Source: Caballeronia sp. M1242
GTDB lineage: Bacteria; Pseudomonadota; Gammaproteobacteria; Burkholderiales; Burkholderiaceae
Length of the DNA: 64,000 nucleotides
NCBI RefSeq assembly: GCF_017220215.1
Contig: NZ_CP071132.1
Location: forward strand, 524,873 to 588,872
Reading direction: 5' to 3'
Made by a program: the position numbers and the translations under genes. The notes beneath the pieces were generated by a model. The model was not told where the DNA came from. It ran no database searches and saw nothing but the letters and a program-made list of their open reading frames with translations. This document shows positions 25,599 through 34,009 of this stretch, piece by piece (the stretch's first letter is position 1; each line of letters opens with the position of its first letter).

Positions 25599-25904
25599 TC
25601 AGGCGGCCACGCGGCGGTTCTGCTTCTCTTGAGCATCGGCGGCGGCGGAGCCGAGCGCCGAATCGAGCAAGGCCAGCTTGCGTTGCAGCGTGGCGACGCG
25701 TTGGCTTTGCGAGGGGACGAGCTCGTAGTCGCTGTCGAGTTGCGCCACGCGCATATCCCAATACTTCGTCGGCAGGCGTCCCGGCGCGGCGCTGCCTTCC
25801 ACGAAACTCGCCAGGATCAGTTCGAGGTGTTTGAGTTCGCGCTCTGCGAGCTGGGCCGGGCGACGCTGTCGGAAGGCGGGGGCGGCGGCGAGAGTTCGTG
25901 TCAT
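25599..25904 (-). CDS. Small helical protein of unknown function
   Basis: 101 residues from the ATG at 25904. Contains a long amphipathic helix region (VPSQSQRVATLQRKLALLDSAL) that reads as a coiled coil, and an N-terminal tail rich in Ala and Arg. No signal. Start is uncertain; an upstream in-frame ATG exists at 25994. Role unknown. Confidence 0.6.
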   Translation of the reverse strand: MTRTLAAAPAFRQRRPAQLAERELKHLELILASFVEGSAAPGRLPTKYWDMRVAQLDSDYELVPSQSQRVATLQRKLALLDSALGSAAADAQEKQNRRVAA

Positions 25905-26256
25905 AAGGAAGCGTCCAGCGTGAATTCGGAAAACAACTACAAGAGCAAGGTGCGTACCTTCGAAGCTTTTTCGCACCGATAAATGTGTTTCCAAATGAAA
26001 CGGACGTGCGCTCAGGCCCGCCGGTATTAGCGTTCACCCTTATTCGTCTGGACTTTATTTGGCCGATAACTCAGACGCCAAATGCAGTCGTGCGTCGGCT
26101 AGCGCACGGACCGATGCGAAAACTTTTACACGCGGCATGGTGGTTTCTTCAAACGTTTGCCGTGGGTCTGGCGCTTGCTCCTTTCGCCGCGTGCCATCCT
26201 TCCTTAGTGAATCCACCGGATGCGAACCGCGCAGCGCGCCACTCGAGCCCATCGAC
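25905..26256. other. Stretch before recQ (about 350 bases) with a possible tiny gene
   Basis: More AT-rich than its neighbours, as expected of a promoter region. AAACAACTACAAGAGCAAG near 25930 and TTTATTTGGCCGATAAC near 26052 are low-GC. The only open frame worth noting is the small one at 26114-26260. Confidence 0.5.
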
Positions 26257-26260
26257 ATGA
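26114..26260 (+). CDS. Possible tiny lipoprotein or signal-peptide protein, doubtful
   Basis: 48 residues. It starts MRKLLHAAWWFLQTF and has a hydrophobic run ending APFAAC, a lipobox-like cysteine. Its TGA overlaps the ATG of recQ in ATGA (26257-26260), a typical coupling arrangement. No good ribosome site precedes its ATG. It could be chance in this short stretch. Confidence 0.3.
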   Translation: MRKLLHAAWWFLQTFAVGLALAPFAACHPSLVNPPDANRAARHSSPST

Positions 26261-28068
26261 ACGACACCACCCGCAGCATCGCCACCCGCGCGCGCAAACC
26301 GCTCGACCGTGAACTCGAAACCGCCCTTCGCAAAGTCTTCGGCTTTCCTCATCTGCGGCCGGGCCAGGACGAAGTCATCCGCAGCGTTCTCGACGGCCAC
26401 GACACCCTCGCCGTCATGCCTACCGGCGCCGGCAAGTCCCTGTGCTATCAATTGCCCGCCTTGCAACTGGACGGCATGACGGTCGTCGTGTCGCCGCTCA
26501 TCTCGCTCATGCGCGATCAGGCCGCAAAGCTGACCGAAGCCGGTGTAGCAGCGTTGGTCCTTAACAGCACGTTGTCCACGACAGAAGAACGCGAAGCCAT
26601 GCAAGCGGTCACGGAGGGCGAGGTCCGCATTCTCTTCGTCACGCCGGAGCGGCTCGTGAACGCGGAATTCACCGCGACGCTCACTTCGAAGGACATGCCG
26701 TCGGTGCCGCTCGTCGTCATCGACGAGGCGCATTGCATCTCGCAGTGGGGCCACGACTTCCGCCCGGCTTACGTCGAGCTGATCCACGCCGTGAAGACGC
26801 TCGGCCGCCCGCCCGTGCTCGCGCTGACCGCGACGGCGACGCCCGCCGTCATCGAGGACATCGTGCGCGAATTGCAGATGCGCCAAGCCAACGTCATCCA
26901 TACGGGCGTGTACCGCGACAACCTGCATTTCTCGGTCGAACAGTTGACGAATCCCGAGGACAAGCGCCGGCGCGCCATCGAGCTCGCGAGCACGCTGGAA
27001 GGCAGCGGCATCATCTATTGCGCGACGGTGGCCGAATGCGATGCGCTGCACGCCGCGCTCGGCGAGGCGGGCGTCGCGGCGCAGCGCTACCACGGCAAGA
27101 TGGCGGCGAGCGCGCGGTCCGAAGCGCAGGACGCGTTCATGGCCGACGAAGCACGCGTGATGGTCGCGACCAATGCGTTCGGCATGGGCATCGACAAGCC
27201 CAACATTCGCTTCGTGCTGCATGCGCAGGTGCCGGGCAGTCTCGACGCGTACTATCAGGAAGCCGGGCGGGCTGGCCGCGACGGCGAGCCGGCCCAGTGC
27301 ATCCTGCTTTTCGAACTGAAGGACAAGCAGGTTCAGCAGTTCTTTCTCGGCGGCCGCTACCCGAGCGCGGAGACGATCCGGCGCGTGGCCGAGACGGTGC
27401 GCGACCTCGCGCGCGAAAACGCGAGCCAGACGCTCGAAAAGCCGCTGGAACGCCTGCGCGAAGCGTTGCCGCACGTCGGCGTGAACAAGCTGCGCGTCGC
27501 GGCCACGCTGCTCAACGATATGGGCGTGACGCGTCGCACGCGGCGCGGCGGCATGAAGCTGATTGACGACGGCGCGGCCATCGCGCAACTGGACGATGCC
27601 GCTCAGGGCTACGCGGCGCGCGCCGGACGCGATCGCGCCGTGCTGGAACGCATGATCAGCTATGCGCAGAGCGCGCAGTGCCGGTGGCGCATGTTGCTCG
27701 ACTACTTCGCCGACGACGTGGACGACGACGTTCCTTCGCAGCCGTCCGCGGGCAAGCCGGAAGTGAACTATCAGGCGCCCGACGACGAACTCGGCGGCGG
27801 CGCGTGCGGTTCGTGCGACAACTGCCTGCATCCGCCGGAAGTGCAGGAGAGCCCGCGCGAAGTGCGCGAACAGGCGCTGTCGGAAGAGCACGAGAAAGAA
27901 GCGAAGCCGAAGCGCAGCGCACCGACGTTCAATCAGGGCGACCGCGTGCGCGTGCGCCGCTATGGCGATGGCGTGGTGGAAATGGTGAGCGCGGATCGCG
28001 TGGCGGTGCGCTTCCCGGACGACGAGACGCGCACCTTCATCGCGCGCTATGTGAAGCGCGCGGCGTGA
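26257..28068 (+). CDS. recQ: RecQ-family ATP-dependent DNA helicase
   Basis: 603 residues from the ATG at 26257. Helicase motifs in order: I MPTGAGKSLCYQLPAL, Ia, II VIDEAHCISQWGHDFRP, III LTATATPA, then the second RecA-like domain (GIIYCATVAECDAL, QEAGRAGRDGEPAQC). The RecQ C-terminal zinc-binding and winged-helix region has CRWRMLLDYF and ACGSCDNCLHP. It lacks an obvious HRDC domain; instead it ends in a basic linker and a KOW/Tudor-like fold (NQGDRVRVRRYGDGVVE). Works in recombination and replication fork repair. Confidence 0.93.
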   Translation: MNDTTRSIATRARKPLDRELETALRKVFGFPHLRPGQDEVIRSVLDGHDTLAVMPTGAGKSLCYQLPALQLDGMTVVVSPLISLMRDQAAKLTEAGVAALVLNSTLSTTEEREAMQAVTEGEVRILFVTPERLVNAEFTATLTSKDMPSVPLVVIDEAHCISQWGHDFRPAYVELIHAVKTLGRPPVLALTATATPAVIEDIVRELQMRQANVIHTGVYRDNLHFSVEQLTNPEDKRRRAIELASTLEGSGIIYCATVAECDALHAALGEAGVAAQRYHGKMAASARSEAQDAFMADEARVMVATNAFGMGIDKPNIRFVLHAQVPGSLDAYYQEAGRAGRDGEPAQCILLFELKDKQVQQFFLGGRYPSAETIRRVAETVRDLARENASQTLEKPLERLREALPHVGVNKLRVAATLLNDMGVTRRTRRGGMKLIDDGAAIAQLDDAAQGYAARAGRDRAVLERMISYAQSAQCRWRMLLDYFADDVDDDVPSQPSAGKPEVNYQAPDDELGGGACGSCDNCLHPPEVQESPREVREQALSEEHEKEAKPKRSAPTFNQGDRVRVRRYGDGVVEMVSADRVAVRFPDDETRTFIARYVKRAA

Positions 28069-28083
28069 CGGAAAGAAAAGGGC

Positions 28084-28287
28084 TTACGTGTTGGTCGGTT
28101 CGCCCGGATCCTCGACGCCCTTTTCGATGTTGTCCTTCTGATCGGCGTAGTCCTTGCGGCTCGCGCCGTTGGTGATCTCGACATCGCCCTTGAGCTTGCG
28201 GTCCTCGTCACCGGTCACGGTGCCGATGGCCGTATCCACCCAACCCTTCACCTGTTCCTTGATGCCTTCGGTCGCGTCCTTGTTCAT
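28084..28287 (-). CDS. CsbD-family stress protein
   Basis: 67 residues, all hydrophilic. It starts MNKDATEGIKEQVKGWVDTA, followed by GDEDRKLKGDVE, the CsbD/YjbJ signature. A good GGAGAG site precedes the start. CsbD proteins accumulate under general stress; molecular role is unknown. It sits divergently from the zinc dehydrogenase gene and beside recQ. Confidence 0.85.
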   Translation of the reverse strand: MNKDATEGIKEQVKGWVDTAIGTVTGDEDRKLKGDVEITNGASRKDYADQKDNIEKGVEDPGEPTNT

Positions 28288-28407
28288 GTGACTCTCCTTT
28301 CGGAATTAGCGGTTTCAACATACCGTTCGTCGCAACGGTTATGCCCGAACTCACGGGCGCGCGTGTTGCTGAATCATCGTTCGATCAATCTTTCCGGGAG
28401 TCAGACG

Positions 28408-29616
28408 ATGAAAGCAGTCGTGTTTCACGGCATAGGCAACATATCGCTCGACAACGTAGCGGACCCCACGATTCAGCACGATCACGACGCGGTGGTCCGG
28501 CTCACCGCGAGCGCCATCTGCGGCACGGACTTGCACATGGTGCGCGGCACGTTTTCCGGCATGGTGCCGGGCACGATCCTCGGTCATGAAGGCGTGGGCA
28601 TCATCGAAGAAATCGGCAAGGGCGTGCGCAACCTGAAGCGCGGCGATCGCGTGCTGATTCCGTCGACCATTTCGTGCGGATGCTGCGGATACTGCCGGCA
28701 GGGCTACACCGCGCAATGCGACCTCGCGAACCCGAACGGTCCGTCCGCGGGCACCGCGTTCTATGGCGGACCGAAAGCCACGGGTCCGATCAACGGCCTG
28801 CAAGCCGAGTTCGCGCGCACGCCGCTCGCGAACGCGAGCCTGATCAAGTTGCCGGAGAACGTCGACGACGAGCGCGCCATTCTCATCTCCGATATCTTCC
28901 CGACCGGCTTCTTCGGCGCGCAACTGGCGGAAGTGCGTCCGGGCGATACCGTCGCGGTGTTCGGCGCGGGGCCGGTGGGCCAATTCGCGATTGCGAGCGC
29001 ATGGATGCTCGGCGCGGGCCGCGTGATCGCTGTGGACCGCTTGCAGGATCGTCTCGATATGGCGCGCGCGCAGGGCGCGGAAACGGTGAACTTCGATCAG
29101 GAAGACCCGGTGCAGGCAATTCTGGAACTGACGAACGGCATCGGCGTGGATCGTGCAATCGACGCGGTCGGCGTGGATGCGGTGCATCCAGAGGGCGGGC
29201 CGGCCGCGTCGGAAGACAAGATCAAGCAGGCGGAACAGGAAAGCCAGACGGTCACGCCCGAGCGCAATCAGGACGGCAACAATTGGACGCCCGGCAATGC
29301 GCCGACGCAGGCGATCGACTGGGCCGTTGCCGCGCTCGCGAAGGCGGGCACGCTCGGCGTGATCGGCGTATACCCGCCGAACGATCGCTTCTTCCCGCTC
29401 GGCATCGCGATGAACAAGAACCTCACCATCAAGATGGGCAACTGCAACCATCGCTCGATCACGCCGGCGTTGATCGAGCGCGTGAGCAACGGCTCGTTCG
29501 ATCCGCTTCGCGTGTTGACGACGCGCGAGCCGATGATGAACGTCATCGAGGCTTATAAGGCATTCGATTTGCGCCAGCCGGGATGGATCAAGGTGAAGCT
29601 CGATCCTGCAGCTTGA
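28408..29616 (+). CDS. Zinc-dependent alcohol dehydrogenase, formaldehyde-dehydrogenase-like
   Basis: 402 residues from the ATG at 28408 (GGGAGTCAGACG upstream). Catalytic zinc residues appear in AICGTDLHM and LGHEGVG; structural zinc cysteines in ISCGCCGYCRQGYTAQC. Rossmann motif FGAGPVGQF. A polar linker at about 265-310 (SEDKIKQAEQESQTVTPE) separates the two domains; this long insert is typical of this subfamily. NAD(P) dependence is inferred. Neighbours (CsbD, porin, Mn catalase) suggest a stress or aldehyde detoxification role. Confidence 0.88.
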   Translation: MKAVVFHGIGNISLDNVADPTIQHDHDAVVRLTASAICGTDLHMVRGTFSGMVPGTILGHEGVGIIEEIGKGVRNLKRGDRVLIPSTISCGCCGYCRQGYTAQCDLANPNGPSAGTAFYGGPKATGPINGLQAEFARTPLANASLIKLPENVDDERAILISDIFPTGFFGAQLAEVRPGDTVAVFGAGPVGQFAIASAWMLGAGRVIAVDRLQDRLDMARAQGAETVNFDQEDPVQAILELTNGIGVDRAIDAVGVDAVHPEGGPAASEDKIKQAEQESQTVTPERNQDGNNWTPGNAPTQAIDWAVAALAKAGTLGVIGVYPPNDRFFPLGIAMNKNLTIKMGNCNHRSITPALIERVSNGSFDPLRVLTTREPMMNVIEAYKAFDLRQPGWIKVKLDPAA

Positions 29617-30023
29617 CGGGCAATGGAAAAGCGGGGCGGTCTCCTCTCGCGAAACCGCCCCGTGTCCTCAGACTGCAACTCGTGTCAAAGACTTTAGACC
29701 TTCGAAAGATTAGCGAGCGCGATTGCGTCGATCAACGCGCTCATCTGCAAAGCACCTCTCCAGATGGCGCATGAATAGCGTGGTCCATGTGCAACATCGA
29801 AATGAGCGAGCGTCGAGTTTCGATGGCACTAAGCGATTGACCGTAAAGCATTAACCCGCGCTCAAGCATGCTCATTCCAGTTTTAGCAATAGATTCTTAC
29901 CCGGCAAAACGCGTCGAATAACGCGACGTATGAGAGCGCATTGCTTAAAGTGTGTCGAGCCTCCCGGGGACAAGGCGCATCGCCTCGGGAAGCCTTTGCT
30001 CTAAATCAGGACACACAGCAATC
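29617..30023. other. Gene-free stretch upstream of the porin (407 bases)
   Basis: Contains the dehydrogenase's terminator-like hairpin at 29632-29662 and an AT-rich segment near 29860-29950 (TTCCAGTTTTAGCAATAGATTC) that likely carries the porin promoter and regulation. No open frame seems real. Nothing else was seen. Confidence 0.55.
29632..29662 (+). terminator. Terminator-like hairpin after the zinc dehydrogenase
   Basis: CGGGGCGGT (29632-29640) pairs with ACCGCCCCG (29654-29662), 9 bp, loop of 13. Only a weak T-run (TGTCCTC) follows, so termination is likely but partial. Confidence 0.6.
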
Positions 30024-31175
30024 ATGAAAAGAAATCTCCTCATTGTGGGCGTGCTCGGCGCCTTTGCGGCTTCTGCACAGGCACAAAGCAGCGTCACGCT
30101 ATACGGCATGCTGGACGCCGGCCTCGTGTATGCGAATAACGCCGGTGGCCACAGCAATTGGCAGCAAGGCAGCGGTTCCGTCTCCGATACGTATTTCGGC
30201 TTGCGCGGCAGCGAAGATCTGGGCGGCGGGTTGCACGCGCTCTTCAAGTTGGAGAGCGGCTTCAACCTGAATAACGGCGGCTTCAATCAGGACGGCATGT
30301 TCAATCGCCAGGCGTATGTCGGTCTGCAAAGCGATCAGTTCGGTACTGTCACGCTCGGCCGTCAATATGATTCAATGGTCGATTTTCTCGGGCCGCTTTC
30401 CGAAGCAGGCGCGGGCTATGGCAACAACCTGAGCGCGCATCCGTTCGATAACGACAATCTCGACAACTCGTTCTCGATCAAGAATTCGGTTAAGTATCGC
30501 AGCGCGAATTACGCGGGCTTCAAGTTCGGCGGTCTGTACGGCTTCAGCAACGACGCCGGCCAGTTCTCGAATAACCGCGCATGGAGCGCGGGCGCGTCGT
30601 ACACAGCCGGCCCGCTGAACTTCGCGGCGGCTTACCTGCAAACGAACAATTCGCGCAACTTCAACACGGGCGGCGCGGTGACGGCGGGACAGAGCAACAA
30701 GGGCAACCTGACGGCGGACCTGCAACGCACGTTCGGCGCGGGCGTAAACTACGCGTACGGTCCGGCGACGGTGGGCTTCGTGTGGACGAACACGCACTAT
30801 GACGGCCTGATCGCGGCGTCGCAGGGCGGCACGTCGTTCACGCTCCCGACCGGCACGAACCTGCATCTGAACAACTTCGAGTTGAACGGCCGCTACGCGC
30901 TCACGCCGGCGCTGAACCTCGACGCCGCCTACACCTACACGGACGGCAAGCTCACGGGCTCGAACGGCACGGGCGATCCGAAGTGGCATACCGTTTCGCT
31001 GCAAGCCGACTACTCGCTGTCGCGCCGCACGGACGTTTATGTCGAAGGCGTGTATCAGCATGCGTCCGGCCAGCTCGGCAACGCAGGCGCGAACGTCGCG
31101 ATCATCAACACGCTGTCGCCGTCGACCTCGCAGAATCAGGTCGCCGCTGCGGTGGGTCTGCGTCACCGGTTCTAA
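30024..31175 (+). CDS. Outer membrane porin (OmpC family)
   Basis: 383 residues from the ATG at 30024. Sec signal peptide ends ASAQA-QSSVTLYGMLDAG, the standard start of Burkholderia porins. Internal LGGGLHALFKLESGFN, RQAYVGLQSDQFGTVTLGRQYDS and a C-terminal phenylalanine (VGLRHRF) needed for outer-membrane assembly. A 16-strand trimeric general porin. Followed by an 11-bp tandem array and a terminator. Confidence 0.95.
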   Translation: MKRNLLIVGVLGAFAASAQAQSSVTLYGMLDAGLVYANNAGGHSNWQQGSGSVSDTYFGLRGSEDLGGGLHALFKLESGFNLNNGGFNQDGMFNRQAYVGLQSDQFGTVTLGRQYDSMVDFLGPLSEAGAGYGNNLSAHPFDNDNLDNSFSIKNSVKYRSANYAGFKFGGLYGFSNDAGQFSNNRAWSAGASYTAGPLNFAAAYLQTNNSRNFNTGGAVTAGQSNKGNLTADLQRTFGAGVNYAYGPATVGFVWTNTHYDGLIAASQGGTSFTLPTGTNLHLNNFELNGRYALTPALNLDAAYTYTDGKLTGSNGTGDPKWHTVSLQADYSLSRRTDVYVEGVYQHASGQLGNAGANVAIINTLSPSTSQNQVAAAVGLRHRF

Positions 31176-31187
31176 GCTGCACTGAGT

Positions 31188-31264
31188 TTCACCAACGCTT
31201 CACCAACGCTTCACCAACGCTTCACCAACGCTTCACCAACGCTTCACCAACGCTTCACCAACAC
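31188..31264. repeat. Seven tandem copies of an 11-bp unit after the porin
   Basis: The unit TTCACCAACGC repeats seven times without gap; the last copy has G to A at the tenth base. It begins 13 bases after the porin stop and abuts the terminator. Slippage during replication can change copy number. It lies in the mRNA 3' region, so any effect would be on message stability or termination. Confidence 0.95.
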
Positions 31265-31298
31265 AAACGGCCGCGATCATGACGATCGCGGCCGTTTG
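31264..31298. terminator. Strong bidirectional hairpin between porin and Mn catalase
   Basis: CAAACGGCCGCGATC (31264-31278) and GATCGCGGCCGTTTG (31284-31298) form a 15-bp perfect stem with a 5-base loop, then TTCTTG. Both flanking genes end toward it. Confidence 0.9.
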
Positions 31299-31328
31299 TT
31301 CTTGCGGCGCTGTCGCGCGATGCGCGCG

Positions 31329-32198
31329 TCAGACTGCCTTGCCCGAGCCCAGGTCCGCGCCGGTCACCGGGTCGGCGGCGGGGTCGGACGCAGTGCGCGT
31401 TGCCATCGTGGTGAGCGCGTCCTTCTCCATCTCGCTCACGGTCACGCTCGCGGTGCCGTCGCCACCATCGACTGCGGGTTGCGGATCTTCGACGAACTTC
31501 CAGTCGCCGCCTTCGTTCCACGGGCCGCGTGCGTCGTCGCCCTTCGACATGTTGAAGTACACGCTCGTGAACTCCGGCACGCCCGGCAGCTTGCCTTGCG
31601 GGAAGTTCGGCTGGATCGAATGCAGCGCCTTCTCGAACGACTTCTGATGTGCGATTTCGCGCGTCATCAGAAAGCCGAGCGCGTCCTTGATGCCGGGATC
31701 GTCCGTGACGTTGATGAGGCGCTCATAGACGATCTTCGCGCGCGCTTCGGCCGCAATGTTCGAGCGCAAGTCAGCCGTCGGCTCGCCGATCGTGTCGATA
31801 TACGCCGCTGTCCACGGATAACCCGCCGAGTTCGTCAGCGGCGTGCCCGCGCCGTACAGGATCGCGGTCGTGTGCGAATCGTTGCCGTTGCCCGTCATCG
31901 AGCGATACAGCTCGGCTTCCTGCTCCACCGCTTCGGCCAGCGCGCCCTTCGCGCCCTTGTTCAGCATCGCGACGATGCTGCCGATCACTTCGAGGTGGCT
32001 CATCTCTTCGGTCGCAATATCGAAGAGCATGTCCTTGCGGCCCGGATCGTCTTCGGTAACCGCTTGCGTGAAGTAGCGCATGGCGGCGGCAAGCTCGCCT
32101 TGCGGGCCGCCGAACTGCTCGAGAAGCAGATTGGCGAGGCCGGGATTGGGCGCGGCAACGCGCACCGTGTACTGCAGACGTTTGTTGTGGATGAACAT
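31329..32198 (-). CDS. Manganese catalase (non-haem)
   Basis: 289 residues from the ATG at 32198 (AAGGAGCCTGCC upstream). Di-manganese ligands lie in helix pairs: GGPQGELAAAMRYFTQ (Glu), IATEEMSHLEVIG (E-x-x-H) and MTREIAHQKSFE (E-x-x-H). Length is normal for the short Mn catalase type. It decomposes hydrogen peroxide in the cytoplasm. The C-terminal tail is acidic and Gly/Asp rich. Confidence 0.92.
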   Translation of the reverse strand: MFIHNKRLQYTVRVAAPNPGLANLLLEQFGGPQGELAAAMRYFTQAVTEDDPGRKDMLFDIATEEMSHLEVIGSIVAMLNKGAKGALAEAVEQEAELYRSMTGNGNDSHTTAILYGAGTPLTNSAGYPWTAAYIDTIGEPTADLRSNIAAEARAKIVYERLINVTDDPGIKDALGFLMTREIAHQKSFEKALHSIQPNFPQGKLPGVPEFTSVYFNMSKGDDARGPWNEGGDWKFVEDPQPAVDGGDGTASVTVSEMEKDALTTMATRTASDPAADPVTGADLGSGKAV

Positions 32199-32611
32199 GG
32201 CAGGCTCCTTCGATGAAAGTGCGAGAGGTCCAAACAAGCGATGCGGGGAAGCGCCATCGAGCGTCCAGCGCTAGAACCGGATGGGCGCATCGAGTGAATA
32301 GCAGTGGGTATTCCCACGGCGCGCTGAGCCGTTGGATTTTTCCAATCGCGTCGATAGGGGCGACGCGCGGCGCGGTTCGCGCGGTCGTTTCCCAAGCCTG
32401 GGGCAGGTCGCCGCTCGATGCGCGGGCCCGTCCGCGCGAGTAGCGTTATTGCATTGCTTACGTGCTGTATGCGATGACGCAAGCTCGTCATGGACATCCT
32501 GGCGGCTGGTCACGCGGAACACGCGTTGCTGCACTTGCGTTGCGGTCGACGCTCTTGCTACTCAGTGATTCGACACGCGTTCCGACCTTTCACTCCCGCT
32601 GGAGGCAAACA
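32199..32611. other. Gene-free stretch between divergent Mn catalase and second dehydrogenase (413 bases)
   Basis: Presumably holds the promoters of both genes. I see no clear terminator or strong inverted repeat. Ribosome sites are AAGGAG for the catalase and GGAGGC for the dehydrogenase. Several short frames cross it but none has support. Confidence 0.5.
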
Positions 32612-33781
32612 ATGAAGGCGCTGATTTGGCAAGGCAAGAAAGACATCCGCTACGAGACAGTCCCGGACCCGGTCATCGAGCACCCGCGCGATGCCATCAT
32701 CAAGGTATCGACGTGCGCAATCTGCGGTTCGGACCTGCATCTCTTCGACGGCTTCATGCCTGGCATGGAATCCGGCGACATCATGGGCCACGAGTTCATG
32801 GGTGAAGTGGTCGAAGTCGGCTCGGGCAACAGCGCGCTCAAAAAGGGCGATCGCATCGTCGTGCCGTTCACGATCGTTTGCGGCGAGTGCGATCAGTGCA
32901 AGCGCGGCAATTTTTCGGTGTGCGAACGCAGCAATCGCAACAAGGATGTCGCGGACAAAGTGTTCGGCCACACGACAGCGGGCCTCTTCGGTTACACGCA
33001 CCTGACGGGCGGCTATCCCGGCGGACAAGCCGAATACGTGCGCGTGCCGTTTGCGGACAAGACGCACGTCAAGATTCCGGACGGCCTGACCGACGAGCAA
33101 GTGCTCTTTCTCGGCGACATCTTCCCGACCGGCTGGCAGGCCGCCGTGCAATGCGATATCGAGCCGACGGACACGGTCGCGATCTGGGGCGCGGGCCCGG
33201 TCGGCCAGATGGCGATTCGCAGCGCGGTGCTGCTCGGCGCAAAGCAGGTGATCGCGATCGACTATATTCCCGAGCGCCTCGCGATGGCGCGCGCGGGCGG
33301 CGCGACCGTCATCAATTTCAAGGAAGAAAGCGTGCTGGAACGTCTGGGCGAACTCACGCAGGGCAAGGGTCCGGAGAAGTGCATCGACGCAGTGGGCATG
33401 GAATCGCACGCGACGCGTTCCGTCGATGCCATGTACGACCGCGCGAAGCAGGCCGTGATGCTGGAGACGGACCGCCCGCACGTGCTGCGCGAGATGATCT
33501 ACGTGTGCCGTCCGGCGGGCACGCTGTCGGTGCCGGGCGTATACGGGGGACTCATCGACAAGATTCCGTTCGGCGCCGCGATGAACAAGGGACTGACGTG
33601 GCGCATGGGGCAGACGCACGTGAACCGCTGGACGGACGACTTGCTCAAGCGCATACAGGACGGACAGATCGACCCGTCGTTCGTCATCACGCACACGGTG
33701 TCGCTCGCGGACGGCCCGGGCATGTACAAGACGTTCCGCGACAAGGAAGACGGCTGCATCAAGGTCGTGCTGAAGCCGTGA
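32612..33781 (+). CDS. Zinc-dependent alcohol dehydrogenase, second copy
   Basis: 389 residues from the ATG at 32612, behind GGAGGC. Catalytic zinc block CAICGSDLHLFDG, GHEFMGEVVEVG; structural zinc cysteines in VCGECDQCKRGNFSVCE; Rossmann motif WGAGPVGQM. It lacks the long polar insert of the 28.4 kb enzyme and differs also around VGMESHATRS, which is the usual glutathione-dependent formaldehyde dehydrogenase-like wording. Likely acts on alcohols or aldehydes. It lies just past the Mn catalase and shares its divergent promoter region. Confidence 0.88.
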   Translation: MKALIWQGKKDIRYETVPDPVIEHPRDAIIKVSTCAICGSDLHLFDGFMPGMESGDIMGHEFMGEVVEVGSGNSALKKGDRIVVPFTIVCGECDQCKRGNFSVCERSNRNKDVADKVFGHTTAGLFGYTHLTGGYPGGQAEYVRVPFADKTHVKIPDGLTDEQVLFLGDIFPTGWQAAVQCDIEPTDTVAIWGAGPVGQMAIRSAVLLGAKQVIAIDYIPERLAMARAGGATVINFKEESVLERLGELTQGKGPEKCIDAVGMESHATRSVDAMYDRAKQAVMLETDRPHVLREMIYVCRPAGTLSVPGVYGGLIDKIPFGAAMNKGLTWRMGQTHVNRWTDDLLKRIQDGQIDPSFVITHTVSLADGPGMYKTFRDKEDGCIKVVLKP

Positions 33782-34009
33782 GCGCGTGATGCGTTGCGCG
33801 CGCGTCAGCGGCTGCGAGCGATTCGTCTGCTTACCGTGCGCTTTCGCACATTCACGCCGGACGCAGGCTGGCGGGCCGGACCGCCGCCGATATATAGTCG
33901 GCGGCCCAGCAACGGACAGCATCGGAGGCGGCGTGACACACGCTGACAATGCGCGGCGCGGCTCGCCTGCCCGCCGCGTCGAGAGTTCGGCCATGCGCAT
34001 TCGCGGCGC

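Noticed and set aside
31188..31264. CRISPR array
   Set aside because: The units are 11 bases and touch each other with no unique spacers; no cas genes are present.
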